Positions 1 through 7,711 of a stretch of DNA of 11,259 nt are shown in pieces (within the stretch, counting starts at the first letter, position 1; every line of letters starts with the position of its first letter). Source of the stretch: Eggerthellaceae bacterium. Lineage in GTDB: Bacteria; Actinomycetota; Coriobacteriia; Coriobacteriales; Eggerthellaceae. A model generated the notes under the pieces. The model was not told the DNA's origin. It searched no databases and worked only from the letters and a program-made list of their open reading frames with translations. Where the stretch lies: the NCBI GenBank assembly GCA_017960005.1, contig JAGCZM010000177.1, positions 1 through 11,259 of the forward strand, read 5' to 3'. A program made the position numbers and the translations under genes.

Positions 1-48
1 TCGGCCGTGTCGCCCAAAAGCCCACCGTCGTCTGAGGTTGACCGATGA
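1..48 (+). CDS. 3' tail of an upstream gene (frame undecided, partial)
   Basis: Two frames could hold the end of the preceding gene. Frame 1 stays open to a TGA at 46-48 that overlaps the next ATG as ATGA and would end in SSEVDR. Frame 3 ends at the TGA at 33-35, with the tail GRVAQKPTVV. Either is compatible with tight coupling to the radical SAM gene, whose GAGG ribosome-binding site lies at 34-37. Too little is present to name a product. In other anaerobes genes of this family can sit near cell-shape genes such as rodA, but nothing here proves that. Confidence 0.35.
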   Translation, partial: SAVSPKSPPSSEVDR

Positions 49-1913
49 CGGATCTGTGGCCTTCAATCGAACCTTTGCTTCGAAGCGTCGAGCGACCTTC
101 CCGCTATATCAATCACGAGTTCGGATGTACTTATAAGCCGGATGCCGAGTTCAGGTTTTGCATGATATATCCCGACACGTACGAGTTGGGACAAAGCAAT
201 CAGGCCATACGCATCCTGTGCAATGCCGTCAACGCAAGAGAGGGCTTCGCGGCGGAAAGAAGTTTTTTACCCGCGACGGACATGATCGATTTGATGAGGA
301 AAAAGCATATTCCGCTTTTTTCTTTGGAAAGCTTTGCGCCCCTTTGTGAGTTTGATGCAATCGGAATCACGCTTCCGCACGAGCTAGCGGCAACCAATAT
401 TCTCGAGGGGTTGGATTTGGCACGGATTCCGATATTTGCCAAGGACAGAACCGACGAGAATCCTTTTGTGTTGGGAGGGGGACCGTGCGCATTTAACCCC
501 GAACCCTTTGCGGCATTTTTCGACGTGATAAGCATCGGGGAAGGAGAAAAGGCGACACCGGATCTGCTTGCGGCAATCTCTTTGCTCAAAAATCAGGGCA
601 AAACCCGCTTTGAGATATTGCGGGAGCTCTCTCATATGCCCGGCACGTATGTTCCGAGTCTTTATCGCTGTCTTGACGACGATCAAGCCAAAGAAGAAGG
701 TTCATACGTCGTACCTCTTTATGACGATGTTCCCAAAACCGTCACCAAAACCGTGTTTGAAAATTTCTCGGAAACGCCGGGATGGGAACCTTGCATGGTG
801 CCCTATATCGAGATGGTTCATGACCGCCTCAACATGGAGATACTGCGCGGCTGCGCGCGCGGCTGCCGTTTTTGCCAGGCCGGCATGATGTATCGTCCCG
901 TGAGGGAGAGAAGCGCCGACAACATCGTCGCATCGGTTGAGGCGGGCCTGTCGCAAACCGGATACGACGAGGTGAGCCTGACATCGCTTTCCACGACCGA
1001 TCACAGCCAAATCGCAGATATTTTGATGCGCCTCAATGCCGCAACCCAAGACAAAGGCGTGAGGATTTCCATACCGTCGCAGCGCCTCGATTCTTTCGGG
1101 GTATCGATGGCGGGTCTTGTGGCCGGGCAGAAGAGAGGCGGATTGACCTTTGCTCCCGAGGCCGGAACGCAGCGTCTGCGTGACGTCATCAACAAAAACG
1201 TCACCGAAGAGGATTTGTTTTGTGCCATAGATGCGGCGTTTGCCGCGGGGTGGCGTCATTGCAAACTGTATTTCATGATCGGGTTGCCCACGGAAACCGA
1301 TGAGGACATCAAGGGCATCGCAAGCCTTCTGCAACGCGCATATGACCACGCACGGGCGGCAACCGAAGAAAAACAACGCGGGGCAATCAATATATCGGCC
1401 GCCATCGCCGTGTTCGTGCCCAAGGCGCAAACACCCTTCCAATGGGATGGGCAAATCACCGCCGCCGAAGCGCAACGTCGTGTCGATTTGCTGCGCCGCA
1501 GCGTCAAATACCGCGCCATCGATATCCGTTGGCATGATCCCCGAACCGCATTCGTGGAGGCATGCATGAGCCGAGGCGGAAGGCAGATATCCGATTGGGT
1601 TTATGCTGCCTGGAAAAACGGTGCCAGGTTCGATGCATGGAACGAGCATTTCAACGAAAAAGCATGGCTTGATGCTGCGCAAACAATCGGCATCGATTGC
1701 GACAAAATAGCTCATTCTTCTCACGAAACAGGCTCGGTCATGCCTTGGTCGCATATTTCGACGGGCGTGAGCAATCGCTTCTTTGTCGCCGAGCGCAACA
1801 AAGCCCAACTCGGCATCACCACCCCCGATTGCACGTTTGCGGGATGTGTGGGATGCGGGGCATGTCAAGCACTTCATGCGAAGAACAGGTTGGCAGGTGA
1901 GCGCCATGTCTGA
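45..1913 (+). CDS. TIGR03960-type B12-binding radical SAM protein
   Basis: This 622-residue protein belongs to the TIGR03960 group of radical SAM proteins, whose reaction is not established as far as I know. Residues about 30-190 form a B12-binding-like Rossmann region (IYPDTYELGQSN, then a glycine-rich VLGGGPCAFNPEPF). I see no DxHxxG cobalamin-ligating motif there. The radical SAM cluster motif CARGCRFC gives C270, C274 and C277, which should hold the 4Fe-4S cluster that cleaves S-adenosylmethionine. At the C-terminus C596, C601, C604 and C607 form a second cysteine cluster (C-x4-C-x2-C-x2-C), probably for another iron-sulfur centre. The ATG at 45 has GAGG seven bases upstream. The stop overlaps the start of the DUF2344 partner by 8 bp, implying translational coupling. 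In many genomes the two are fused or adjacent, and one proposed area is tRNA/rRNA-related modification, which is inference only. Confidence 0.93.
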   Translation: MTDLWPSIEPLLRSVERPSRYINHEFGCTYKPDAEFRFCMIYPDTYELGQSNQAIRILCNAVNAREGFAAERSFLPATDMIDLMRKKHIPLFSLESFAPLCEFDAIGITLPHELAATNILEGLDLARIPIFAKDRTDENPFVLGGGPCAFNPEPFAAFFDVISIGEGEKATPDLLAAISLLKNQGKTRFEILRELSHMPGTYVPSLYRCLDDDQAKEEGSYVVPLYDDVPKTVTKTVFENFSETPGWEPCMVPYIEMVHDRLNMEILRGCARGCRFCQAGMMYRPVRERSADNIVASVEAGLSQTGYDEVSLTSLSTTDHSQIADILMRLNAATQDKGVRISIPSQRLDSFGVSMAGLVAGQKRGGLTFAPEAGTQRLRDVINKNVTEEDLFCAIDAAFAAGWRHCKLYFMIGLPTETDEDIKGIASLLQRAYDHARAATEEKQRGAINISAAIAVFVPKAQTPFQWDGQITAAEAQRRVDLLRRSVKYRAIDIRWHDPRTAFVEACMSRGGRQISDWVYAAWKNGARFDAWNEHFNEKAWLDAAQTIGIDCDKIAHSSHETGSVMPWSHISTGVSNRFFVAERNKAQLGITTPDCTFAGCVGCGACQALHAKNRLAGERHV

Positions 1914-2529
1914 GCAAATCACGTATCGTCTGCGTGTCGTTTACGCAAAAACGGGCAGACTTGCCATGCTTTCGCATCTGGAACTGATACGCGCACTCGA
2001 GCGGATCGTTCGCAGGAGCAATCTGCCTTACGCGATAAGCTGCGGTTTTTCTCCCCATATGAAGATTTCCTTCGGATCGGCTTTGCCGGTCGGTGTCGGG
2101 GGAGCAAAAGAGGAGTTCGATGTGTTTTTGCTCAAACGTATCGATGAGGCCGCCGCGTTTGAGGCACTGTCCGCATCGGCTCCCGGCGATATCAGGATAA
2201 AGGCCGCTTTCTATGTCTACAAATCCCTTCCCGCGGTGAGCAATGCTCATGAAGCAAGCGTCTATGAGGCAGTGTTTGACAGAGAAATAAATCCGAATGA
2301 GTTTCTTATTCCCGAAACCGTTTATCTCGAGAAGAAAAAGGAAACCAAAGAGCGCAGGGTTGCCGATTATCTGATCGATCCGCCTTCAATTGAGAAAAAC
2401 ACCGTTACGTTTAGACTTAAGAACCGTCAAGACGGCTCACTGCGTCCCGATGCGTTTGTGAAGGCTTGTCTTGATGCTTCCCGTCTCGATGTCGAGATTC
2501 GCACGATAACGCGCATCGCGTACGAATAG
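1906..2529 (+). CDS. DUF2344 / TIGR03936 radical SAM-linked protein
   Basis: The 207-residue product matches the DUF2344 (TIGR03936) family, the standing partner of TIGR03960 radical SAM proteins. Seen here are the N-terminal pattern YAKTGRLAMLSHLELIRALE and, near residues 45-65, GFSPHMKISFGSALPVGVGG, both typical of the family. The open frame extends back to 1783, but I chose the ATG at 1906. It has AGGTGA five bases upstream, overlaps the radical SAM stop by only 8 bp (ATGTCTGA), and places the conserved domain at the N-terminus. The product is presumably cytoplasmic and acts with the upstream enzyme. Its molecular function is unknown. A fusion of the two genes in relatives would support a common complex. 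Confidence 0.9.
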   Translation: MSEQITYRLRVVYAKTGRLAMLSHLELIRALERIVRRSNLPYAISCGFSPHMKISFGSALPVGVGGAKEEFDVFLLKRIDEAAAFEALSASAPGDIRIKAAFYVYKSLPAVSNAHEASVYEAVFDREINPNEFLIPETVYLEKKKETKERRVADYLIDPPSIEKNTVTFRLKNRQDGSLRPDAFVKACLDASRLDVEIRTITRIAYE

Positions 2530-2534
2530 TGAAT

Positions 2535-2565
2535 ATTCGGCATATTTTGGTTCTCTTTGCCGAAT
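2535..2565. repeat. Inverted repeat after the radical SAM operon
   Basis: ATTCGGCA at 2535-2542 and TGCCGAAT at 2558-2565 are exact inverted repeats around a 15-base loop, starting 5 bases after the DUF2344 stop codon. No U-run follows, so it is at best a weak terminator. It could equally be an mRNA-stabilising hairpin or an operator before the permease gene. Confidence 0.5.
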
Positions 2566-2653
2566 TGTCCGTTCGAGGCATTCAAAAACGTCCATACTAC
2601 ATTCTTATATTTTTCAAGGAAAACCTACGTGGTTCTTTTTAAGGGGGGATTCG

Positions 2654-4147
2654 TTGGCAGAGGAGTATCGCGGCGTAAAAGCGCTGCGCAAGAGGGATAT
2701 CAAGCCTTTGGGTATCACCTTTATGCTGTATTGTCTTGTATCGGCAGGCTGCTTTGGCATTGAAGAAATGATTCCCGCCGCCGGTCCCGGTTTTACACTC
2801 ATTCTGCTCATCGTATTCCCCATAATCTGGTCTCTTCCGATTTCCAATTGCGTTGCCGAATGTTCGGCCTTGATGCCCGTCGAGGGTGGTGTCTACACCT
2901 GGGCCAAGAAAGCCTTCGGCGAGTTCTGGGGATTTTTGGCGGGGTGGTGGTCTGCCATCGACGAATACATCTCCACGGGCACCTATATCGCTCTCATGGC
3001 CGCCTACACCAGTCAAATCTTTGCGTTTGAAGGGTGGGAGGCGTTTTTGTTCAAGGCGGCCGTCATCTTGATATTCACGCTGGTGAATCTGGTCGGCATC
3101 AAATCCGTCGAGAGATCCTCCGACGTCATGTCTGTCATCGTTTTGCTGATGTTTGCCGTTATTGCCGTCATCGGTTTTGTCAATTGGCAAACCGATCCTT
3201 TCGAACCCATGACCGCGTTCGGCACGGAAACCGGTGATTTGGGTTCGGCGATATTCTTGTGCATGTGGATGTATTGCGGTTATGAGAGCATTTCCACGAT
3301 AGCGGGCGAGGTCAAAGACAGGCGCGCCATCCCCAAGGGTTTGATGATCGCGCTTCCGCTTGTCGCCATTTCGTATATCCTTCCCACCATGGCCGCCATC
3401 GCGTGTCTCCCCGAGGGAAGTTGGGAGCTTTGGGCGGTAGACGGAGGATTGGTGGAAGGCACCATCGGTTATGCCAGCGTTCTCAATACTTATCTCGGCT
3501 CTTTGGGAAGCTATATCTTTTTGGGTGTCGCTATCATCTCGAACTGCTCGATATTCAACGTGTATCTGGCGTCGGGATCCAGGCGTTTCTTCATGCTTGC
3601 CGACGACAATCTGTTCACCCCCAAATTCCAGGTGCTGCATAAGAAATATCGCACACCTCATGTCGGTATCATTTCTTTGGCCATCGTTTCTTTGCTGTTT
3701 GCTCAGTTCGAATTTGCGACCATCGTCGAGCTCGAAATGGCGTTTTTGCTGGTCATCTACATCTTTACGGGCCTTATCACCGTCAAGTTGCGCAAGATGT
3801 ATCCGATCGAAGACAGAAAGAAAGACAAACTCTATGTCATTCCGGGCGGTAAGTTCGGGTTGTATTTCAGTATGCTGTTGCCGATACTGCTGTCGCTTGC
3901 GGCTCTTTGGATCAACGGCCTCGAGTATATGATTTACGCCGTTATCGGATTGTCCACCGGCCCTTTGTTCTACGTGATATTCAAGAGAAGATACGGCGGC
4001 TTGACCGTCAACGATCCGGAAAATTATCCCATCGATCCCAAGACCAAACTCGGTGTCGGTGACGGAAAGCGCATCGGACAGTTCTTTATGATGGCAGGCG
4101 GTGTATTGGCCGTATCCGCAATCCTCGCGCTGCTCGGCATCGCTTAA
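2654..4147 (+). CDS. APC-superfamily amino acid/polyamine permease
   Basis: A 497-residue integral membrane protein with about 12 hydrophobic helices, of the amino acid-polyamine-organocation superfamily. The first helix carries GCFGIEEMIPAAGPG, the place of the family's substrate-binding glycine motif. It is followed by LMPVEGGVYTWAKKAFGEFWGFLAGWW cut across helices 2-3, a pattern I associate with the polyamine/cationic amino acid (PUT-like) branch. The exact substrate cannot be read from sequence. The start is TTG at 2654, supported by a strong AAGGGGGG ribosome-binding site at 2641-2648. No ATG gives a complete first helix. A 124-bp gap separates it from the radical SAM operon, so it probably has its own promoter, though I see no convincing boxes. 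It ends 30 bp before a shared terminator. Confidence 0.9.
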   Translation: MAEEYRGVKALRKRDIKPLGITFMLYCLVSAGCFGIEEMIPAAGPGFTLILLIVFPIIWSLPISNCVAECSALMPVEGGVYTWAKKAFGEFWGFLAGWWSAIDEYISTGTYIALMAAYTSQIFAFEGWEAFLFKAAVILIFTLVNLVGIKSVERSSDVMSVIVLLMFAVIAVIGFVNWQTDPFEPMTAFGTETGDLGSAIFLCMWMYCGYESISTIAGEVKDRRAIPKGLMIALPLVAISYILPTMAAIACLPEGSWELWAVDGGLVEGTIGYASVLNTYLGSLGSYIFLGVAIISNCSIFNVYLASGSRRFFMLADDNLFTPKFQVLHKKYRTPHVGIISLAIVSLLFAQFEFATIVELEMAFLLVIYIFTGLITVKLRKMYPIEDRKKDKLYVIPGGKFGLYFSMLLPILLSLAALWINGLEYMIYAVIGLSTGPLFYVIFKRRYGGLTVNDPENYPIDPKTKLGVGDGKRIGQFFMMAGGVLAVSAILALLGIA

Positions 4148-4176
4148 CAGATAATAATCCGTCCAATCAAAAAACA

Positions 4177-4198
4177 AAGGCCCCCGATTGAGGGCCTT
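4177..4198. terminator. Bidirectional rho-independent terminator (permease / thrS)
   Basis: AAGGCCC at 4177-4183 pairs with GGGCCTT at 4192-4198 over an 8-base loop, between two convergent genes. On the - strand it is followed by TTTGTTTTTTG, a strong U-run ending thrS. On the + strand the tail GATTGTTTAT is weaker. An outer repeat, CAATCAA (4164-4170) with TTGATTG (4197-4203), partly overlaps the inner stem. Confidence 0.88.
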
Positions 4199-4220
4199 GA
4201 TTGTTTATATGCGCTTGTTC

Positions 4221-5984
4221 TTAGGCGCGGTTCGAGATTTCGGAAGTGACTTGTTGTACGAACTCATCCAAAGTCATGGTTTGGGTTTGGTCGTTTTCTC
4301 TGCTTCTCACCGAGACGGTGTTGGATTCGACTTCCTTTTCCCCGATGATGAGCATATAAGGGACACGGTCTATCTGTCTTGCTTCGCGAATCTTGTAGCC
4401 GATAGTCTCTCCGCGGTCGTCAAATTCAACGCGTACGCCCTTGCCGAACAGCGTTTGATAAGCCGCCTTGGCGTATTCGGCGGACTTTTCCGATACGGGC
4501 AATACCTTTACCTGAACCGGCGCCAACCATGTGGGGAACTTGCCCGCAAAGTGCTCGGTCAGCACGCCGATGAAGCGCTCTATGGAGCCGAAGCATACGC
4601 GATGAATCATGATGGGGCGTTTGCGGCTTCCGTCCGCATCGATGTATTCCAAATCGAAGTTGAGCGGCATCTGGAAGTCGAGCTGGATGGTGCCGCACTG
4701 CCAAGTGCGTCCGATACAGTCGCGCAGGTGGAAATCGATCTTGGGGCCGTAGAATGCGCCGTCACCCTCATTGACGATGTAGGGAAGACCCATCTTCTCG
4801 AGAGCGTCAATCAAGCCGTTGGTGGCAGCTTCCCAGTCCTCATCCGAGCCCATGGAGTTTTCCGGACGGGTGGAGAGCTCGATGAAATATTCGAACCCGA
4901 ACTTCGAATACACGGTGTTGATCAAATCGACAACGCGCTTGATCTCGTCGGAGATTTGATTTTGCGACATGAAAATATGAGCATCGTCTTGGGTGAAGCA
5001 GCGTACGCGGAACAAACCGTGAAGGGCGCCCTTCATTTCGTGACGATGGACAACGCCGAGTTCTGCCATGCGCAAAGGAAGCTCTTTGTAGCTGTGGGGT
5101 TTGTTTGCGTATGTCAAAACGGAGCCCGGGCAGTTCATGGGCTTGACGCAGAAAATCTCGTCGTCGATGGTCGTCGAGTACATGTTGTCTTTATAGTGAT
5201 CCCAGTGACCGGAAATCTCCCAAAGATGGCGGTTCATGATAAGCGGGGTGGCGATTTCGACATAGCCTGCCTCGCGATGAAGTTCGCGCCAATAGGTGAT
5301 GAGTTCGTTTTTGATGATCATGCCGCGAGGTAAAAAGAACGGAAATCCCGGAGCTTCGTCGCGCAGCATGAACAATTCCATCTCTTTGCCGATCTTGCGG
5401 TGATCGCGACGCTCTGCCTCCTCCATCATCTTCAAATAGGCATCCAGTTCCTCTTTGGTTCTGAATGCGATGCCGTTGATGCGGGTGAGCATCTTGTTTT
5501 CGGAATTGTTTTTCCAGTAAGCACCGGAGATGCTTGTCAATTTGAATGCCTTGAGCGCCTTGGTGTAGGTGAGATGAGGGCCGGTGCACATGTCGATGTA
5601 GTCGCCTTGCTGATAAAAACTGATGACGGCGTCTTCATCCAAATCGCCGATGTGCTCGACCTTGTACTTCTCGTTGCGGCTTTCCATCAACGCGATGGCT
5701 TCGTCGCGGGGAAGAATGAAGGGCTTGATGGGCAGGTTTTCTTTGATGATGCGCTTCATCTCTTCTTCGATGGCAATCAAATCCTCGTCGGATATCTTGG
5801 TATCGCCCAAGTCGATGTCGTAATGAAAACCTTTTTCGGTAGCGGGTCCGTATCCGAAATGCGCTTCGGGGTAGAGATGCTTAACGGCCTGAGCCATGAT
5901 ATGGGCGGCGCTGTGACGAAGCGTATCAAGCTCGAGATCTTCCGAGGCTTCTTCGACATGTCCGTCTTTGTAAATGATTTTCAT
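4221..5984 (-). CDS. thrS: Threonyl-tRNA synthetase without a full TGS domain
   Basis: Charges tRNA-Thr with threonine in the cytoplasm (class II aminoacyl-tRNA synthetase). The editing (N2) domain follows almost at once: HSAAH at residues 24-28 and C133/H137 in DMCTGPH are its usual metal-type motif. The catalytic core shows C285, H336 and H461 at the positions of the zinc ligands, with the motif 2 arginine at R314 in VHRHE. Motif 3 reads HRVCFGSIERF, where HRAxxGSxERF is usual. The anticodon-binding domain fills the last 110 residues. At 587 residues it is about 50 shorter than common bacterial enzymes: only about 20 residues precede the editing domain, so the TGS domain is missing. The frame upstream of the ATG has no ATG, GTG or TTG before a TGA at 6072-6074, so no longer start is hidden. 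AGGA lies upstream as a modest ribosome-binding site. It is probably cotranscribed with mscS, 71 bp upstream. Confidence 0.96.
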   Translation of the reverse strand: MKIIYKDGHVEEASEDLELDTLRHSAAHIMAQAVKHLYPEAHFGYGPATEKGFHYDIDLGDTKISDEDLIAIEEEMKRIIKENLPIKPFILPRDEAIALMESRNEKYKVEHIGDLDEDAVISFYQQGDYIDMCTGPHLTYTKALKAFKLTSISGAYWKNNSENKMLTRINGIAFRTKEELDAYLKMMEEAERRDHRKIGKEMELFMLRDEAPGFPFFLPRGMIIKNELITYWRELHREAGYVEIATPLIMNRHLWEISGHWDHYKDNMYSTTIDDEIFCVKPMNCPGSVLTYANKPHSYKELPLRMAELGVVHRHEMKGALHGLFRVRCFTQDDAHIFMSQNQISDEIKRVVDLINTVYSKFGFEYFIELSTRPENSMGSDEDWEAATNGLIDALEKMGLPYIVNEGDGAFYGPKIDFHLRDCIGRTWQCGTIQLDFQMPLNFDLEYIDADGSRKRPIMIHRVCFGSIERFIGVLTEHFAGKFPTWLAPVQVKVLPVSEKSAEYAKAAYQTLFGKGVRVEFDDRGETIGYKIREARQIDRVPYMLIIGEKEVESNTVSVRSRENDQTQTMTLDEFVQQVTSEISNRA

Positions 5985-6021
5985 GATGCGTTGGTCCTGT
6001 TCGTATATGTTGTTTCTTCTA

Positions 6022-6039
6022 AATTCACAAGGAGGAATT
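6022..6039 (-). promoter_or_regulatory. Small hairpin in the thrS leader
   Basis: Between mscS and thrS, AATTC (6022-6026) and GAATT (6035-6039) are inverted repeats around 8 bases. In the thrS transcript the loop reads CTCCTTGT, resembling an anti-Shine-Dalgarno sequence, and could pair with the AGGA ribosome-binding site 40 bases later. The leader is far too short for a T-box. Its role is speculative. Confidence 0.25.
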
Positions 6040-6055
6040 GTAACCCCAAGCCATC

Positions 6056-6847
6056 CTAAATGGTATGAATATCAAGTTGGTTGTAGGGAATCGTTATGCC
6101 TTTTTCGTTCAGATCGTCGAATATCATGCGCAGGGCGTTGCGTTTGGCGGGGCCTTGCAGCTGCGGTTTGCATTTGAATGTCAAACGGTAATAAACGGCG
6201 CTTTCTCCGAACTCCTGCAATCCGAGATAGTGGCATGCCGAAACGTTTTTGATTGTGTTTATCTTTTTGCAGGTTGCAGCCATGATCTCGTCGATGTCTT
6301 TGGGAGCGGTTTCGTAGGGAAGGGGGATATCCATCACGACGATGCTTCCCACGACGACGACCGATTCGATCAGGCGGTTGTTCAAACTGGCGATGGAGTC
6401 ATCAAACAGCGAGCGCAACTTGGTGGTGCGCAGCGTCAAATCGATGACCTCGTAGTTTTTGCCGTTGTAGACGATGACGTCTCCGACCTGGAAGAAGCGA
6501 TCCGCGAATATATGGAACCCCATGATGACGTCTTTGAAGAAATCCTGTAAAGCCAAGCCGGCGATGACGCCGCCGACGCCCAAGGAAACCATCAAAGAGG
6601 TGACATCGATGTTGTTTGCCTGTACCACCGCCAAGATGACTACGATGACCACGACGGTTTTGGTGATGCTGAACGCGGTTCTGACCGCGGTGTCATGCGG
6701 GGAGCCGATGCCCTCGTTGGCGCGTATTCTTTCGACGATCTTCTTCGAGAAATGGTTGAGCACCAAAAGAATACCCGTGCCGACACCGACGATGATGTAG
6801 CTGGCAATCATTCCCGGAGAAATCAAAAACTGCAAGAACTCTTCCAT
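6056..6847 (-). CDS. mscS: Small-conductance mechanosensitive channel (MscS family)
   Basis: A 263-residue MscS-family channel, which opens under membrane tension to release solutes on osmotic downshock. Helices are visible at about residues 11-31, 58-77 and 84-111. The third is the pore-lining helix with the small-residue run SLGVGGVIAGLALQDFFKDV, followed by the highly conserved FHIFADRFFQVGDVI that opens the beta domain. The C-terminal half is the soluble cytoplasmic vestibule. The length is close to E. coli MscS. The ATG has GAGGA eight bases upstream. It lies 71 bp upstream of thrS in the same direction and diverges from ccdA. Osmotic protection is the family role, and nothing else here hints at a specialised function. 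Confidence 0.95.
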   Translation of the reverse strand: MEEFLQFLISPGMIASYIIVGVGTGILLVLNHFSKKIVERIRANEGIGSPHDTAVRTAFSITKTVVVIVVILAVVQANNIDVTSLMVSLGVGGVIAGLALQDFFKDVIMGFHIFADRFFQVGDVIVYNGKNYEVIDLTLRTTKLRSLFDDSIASLNNRLIESVVVVGSIVVMDIPLPYETAPKDIDEIMAATCKKINTIKNVSACHYLGLQEFGESAVYYRLTFKCKPQLQGPAKRNALRMIFDDLNEKGITIPYNQLDIHTI

Positions 6848-6954
6848 GTTTTAAATCCTCACAAAAAATCACGTATATGCGTAAATGTTTATTTTAACGG
6901 TTTTTGTGTATGAATGGTTATGCTCGGGCAACGGTTTATGGGCCAATCAGGCGG

Positions 6955-6960
6955 TATAAT
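6955..6960 (+). promoter_or_regulatory. -10 box of the ccdA operon promoter
   Basis: A perfect TATAAT lies 33 bases before the ccdA start, in the mscS/ccdA divergent gap (6848-6993). The region 16-18 bases upstream (around ACGGTTTA) is a poor -35 match, so an activator or an unusual sigma contact is possible. The short leader contains a 5-bp stem, ATCGG/CCGAT (6963-6979), just before the ribosome-binding site GAGGTAA. Confidence 0.55.
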
Positions 6961-6993
6961 GCATCGGTGTAAACCCGATTTGTGAGGTAACGC

Positions 6994-7707
6994 ATGCAAT
7001 TTCTCATCACGTTTCTGGAAGGGTTGATATCTTTTATATCGCCGTGCATGCTTCCTTTGCTCCCCATTTACGTTTCTTACTTTGCCGGCGATGCTCAAAA
7101 AAGCAAGGATTTGCTGTTCGGAGGAGGCGAGCAAATCCAAGAAGAGCCCGCACCGAAGCGCCAAAGCAACGTTTTGTGGCGAAGCATCGCATTCGTGCTC
7201 GGGTTCAGTGTCGTGTTTTGTCTGTTGGGTGTGTTTGCAGGAACGCTGGGAATGGTGCTTTTGCAGCACCAAACCGTTGTCAACATCGTCTGCGGAGCGT
7301 TGGTCATCCTATTCGGATTGGCATATCTCAAAGTCATTCCTCTGCCGTTGTTCAAAAGCATCCACAACGGCAGAAAGATTACCGGGATTGTTTCGGCATT
7401 CGTGTTCGGTGTGGTGTATTCGGTGACGCTCAGCCCCTGTATCGGGGTGTATTTGGGATCGGCGTTGCTTTTGGCATCGAGTGCGGCAAGCACTCTGCAG
7501 GGTGTTTTGCTGTTGGCCGTGTACTCGCTGGGATTGGGCATACCTTTTGTGCTCTCCGCGCTTTTGCTCGAGAAACTCGGCGGAGCGTTTGAGTTTATAC
7601 AAAAGCACTACGATGTCATCAACATCGTCTGCGGCGTATTTTTGATACTGGTCGGCATCGCCATGATGTTCGGTTGGTTAAACGGATTGCTGTTATTGGG
7701 GTTGTAG
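6994..7707 (+). CDS. ccdA: CcdA-type transmembrane thiol-electron carrier
   Basis: A 237-residue, six-helix member of the CcdA/DsbD-beta family. It passes reducing equivalents from cytoplasmic thioredoxin across the membrane to an extracytoplasmic thioredoxin-like partner. The paired redox cysteines are C18 in SPCMLPLLPIY (helix 1) and C149 in LSPCIGVYLG (helix 4), the family signature. A hydrophilic loop at residues about 33-60 links helices 1 and 2. The ATG follows GAGGTAA at good spacing. The next gene starts 4 bp after the stop and encodes the expected TlpA/ResA-like partner, so the two should work as a pair. No cytochrome c maturation genes (resB, resC, ccm) are nearby, so the job may be general reduction of exported disulfides. 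Confidence 0.94.
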   Translation: MQFLITFLEGLISFISPCMLPLLPIYVSYFAGDAQKSKDLLFGGGEQIQEEPAPKRQSNVLWRSIAFVLGFSVVFCLLGVFAGTLGMVLLQHQTVVNIVCGALVILFGLAYLKVIPLPLFKSIHNGRKITGIVSAFVFGVVYSVTLSPCIGVYLGSALLLASSAASTLQGVLLLAVYSLGLGIPFVLSALLLEKLGGAFEFIQKHYDVINIVCGVFLILVGIAMMFGWLNGLLLLGL

Positions 7708-7711
7708 AGCC

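Noticed and set aside
702..1922. Open frame of 406 codons on the - strand opposite the radical SAM gene
   Set aside because: The + strand frame has clear family motifs throughout. The antisense frame is low-complexity and Cys/His/Arg-rich without a fold signal.
2639..4177. Long open frame (512 codons) on the - strand opposite the permease
   Set aside because: It mirrors the permease gene almost exactly, is rich in Asp, Gln, His and Arg as expected from the complement of a hydrophobic coding frame, and shows no domain.
4188..5333. Open frame of 381 codons on the + strand opposite thrS
   Set aside because: Shadow of a certain thrS gene. It runs through the terminator and has no recognisable motif or ribosome-binding site.
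5985..6055. T-box regulating thrS
   Set aside because: The gap is only 71 bases and contains no specifier stem or the conserved T-box TGGN acceptor-pairing bulge.
6030..6064. AAGGAGG on the + strand as a ribosome-binding site for a small gene
   Set aside because: The nearest ATG (6064) is about 28 bases away and leads into the antisense of mscS with no credible product.
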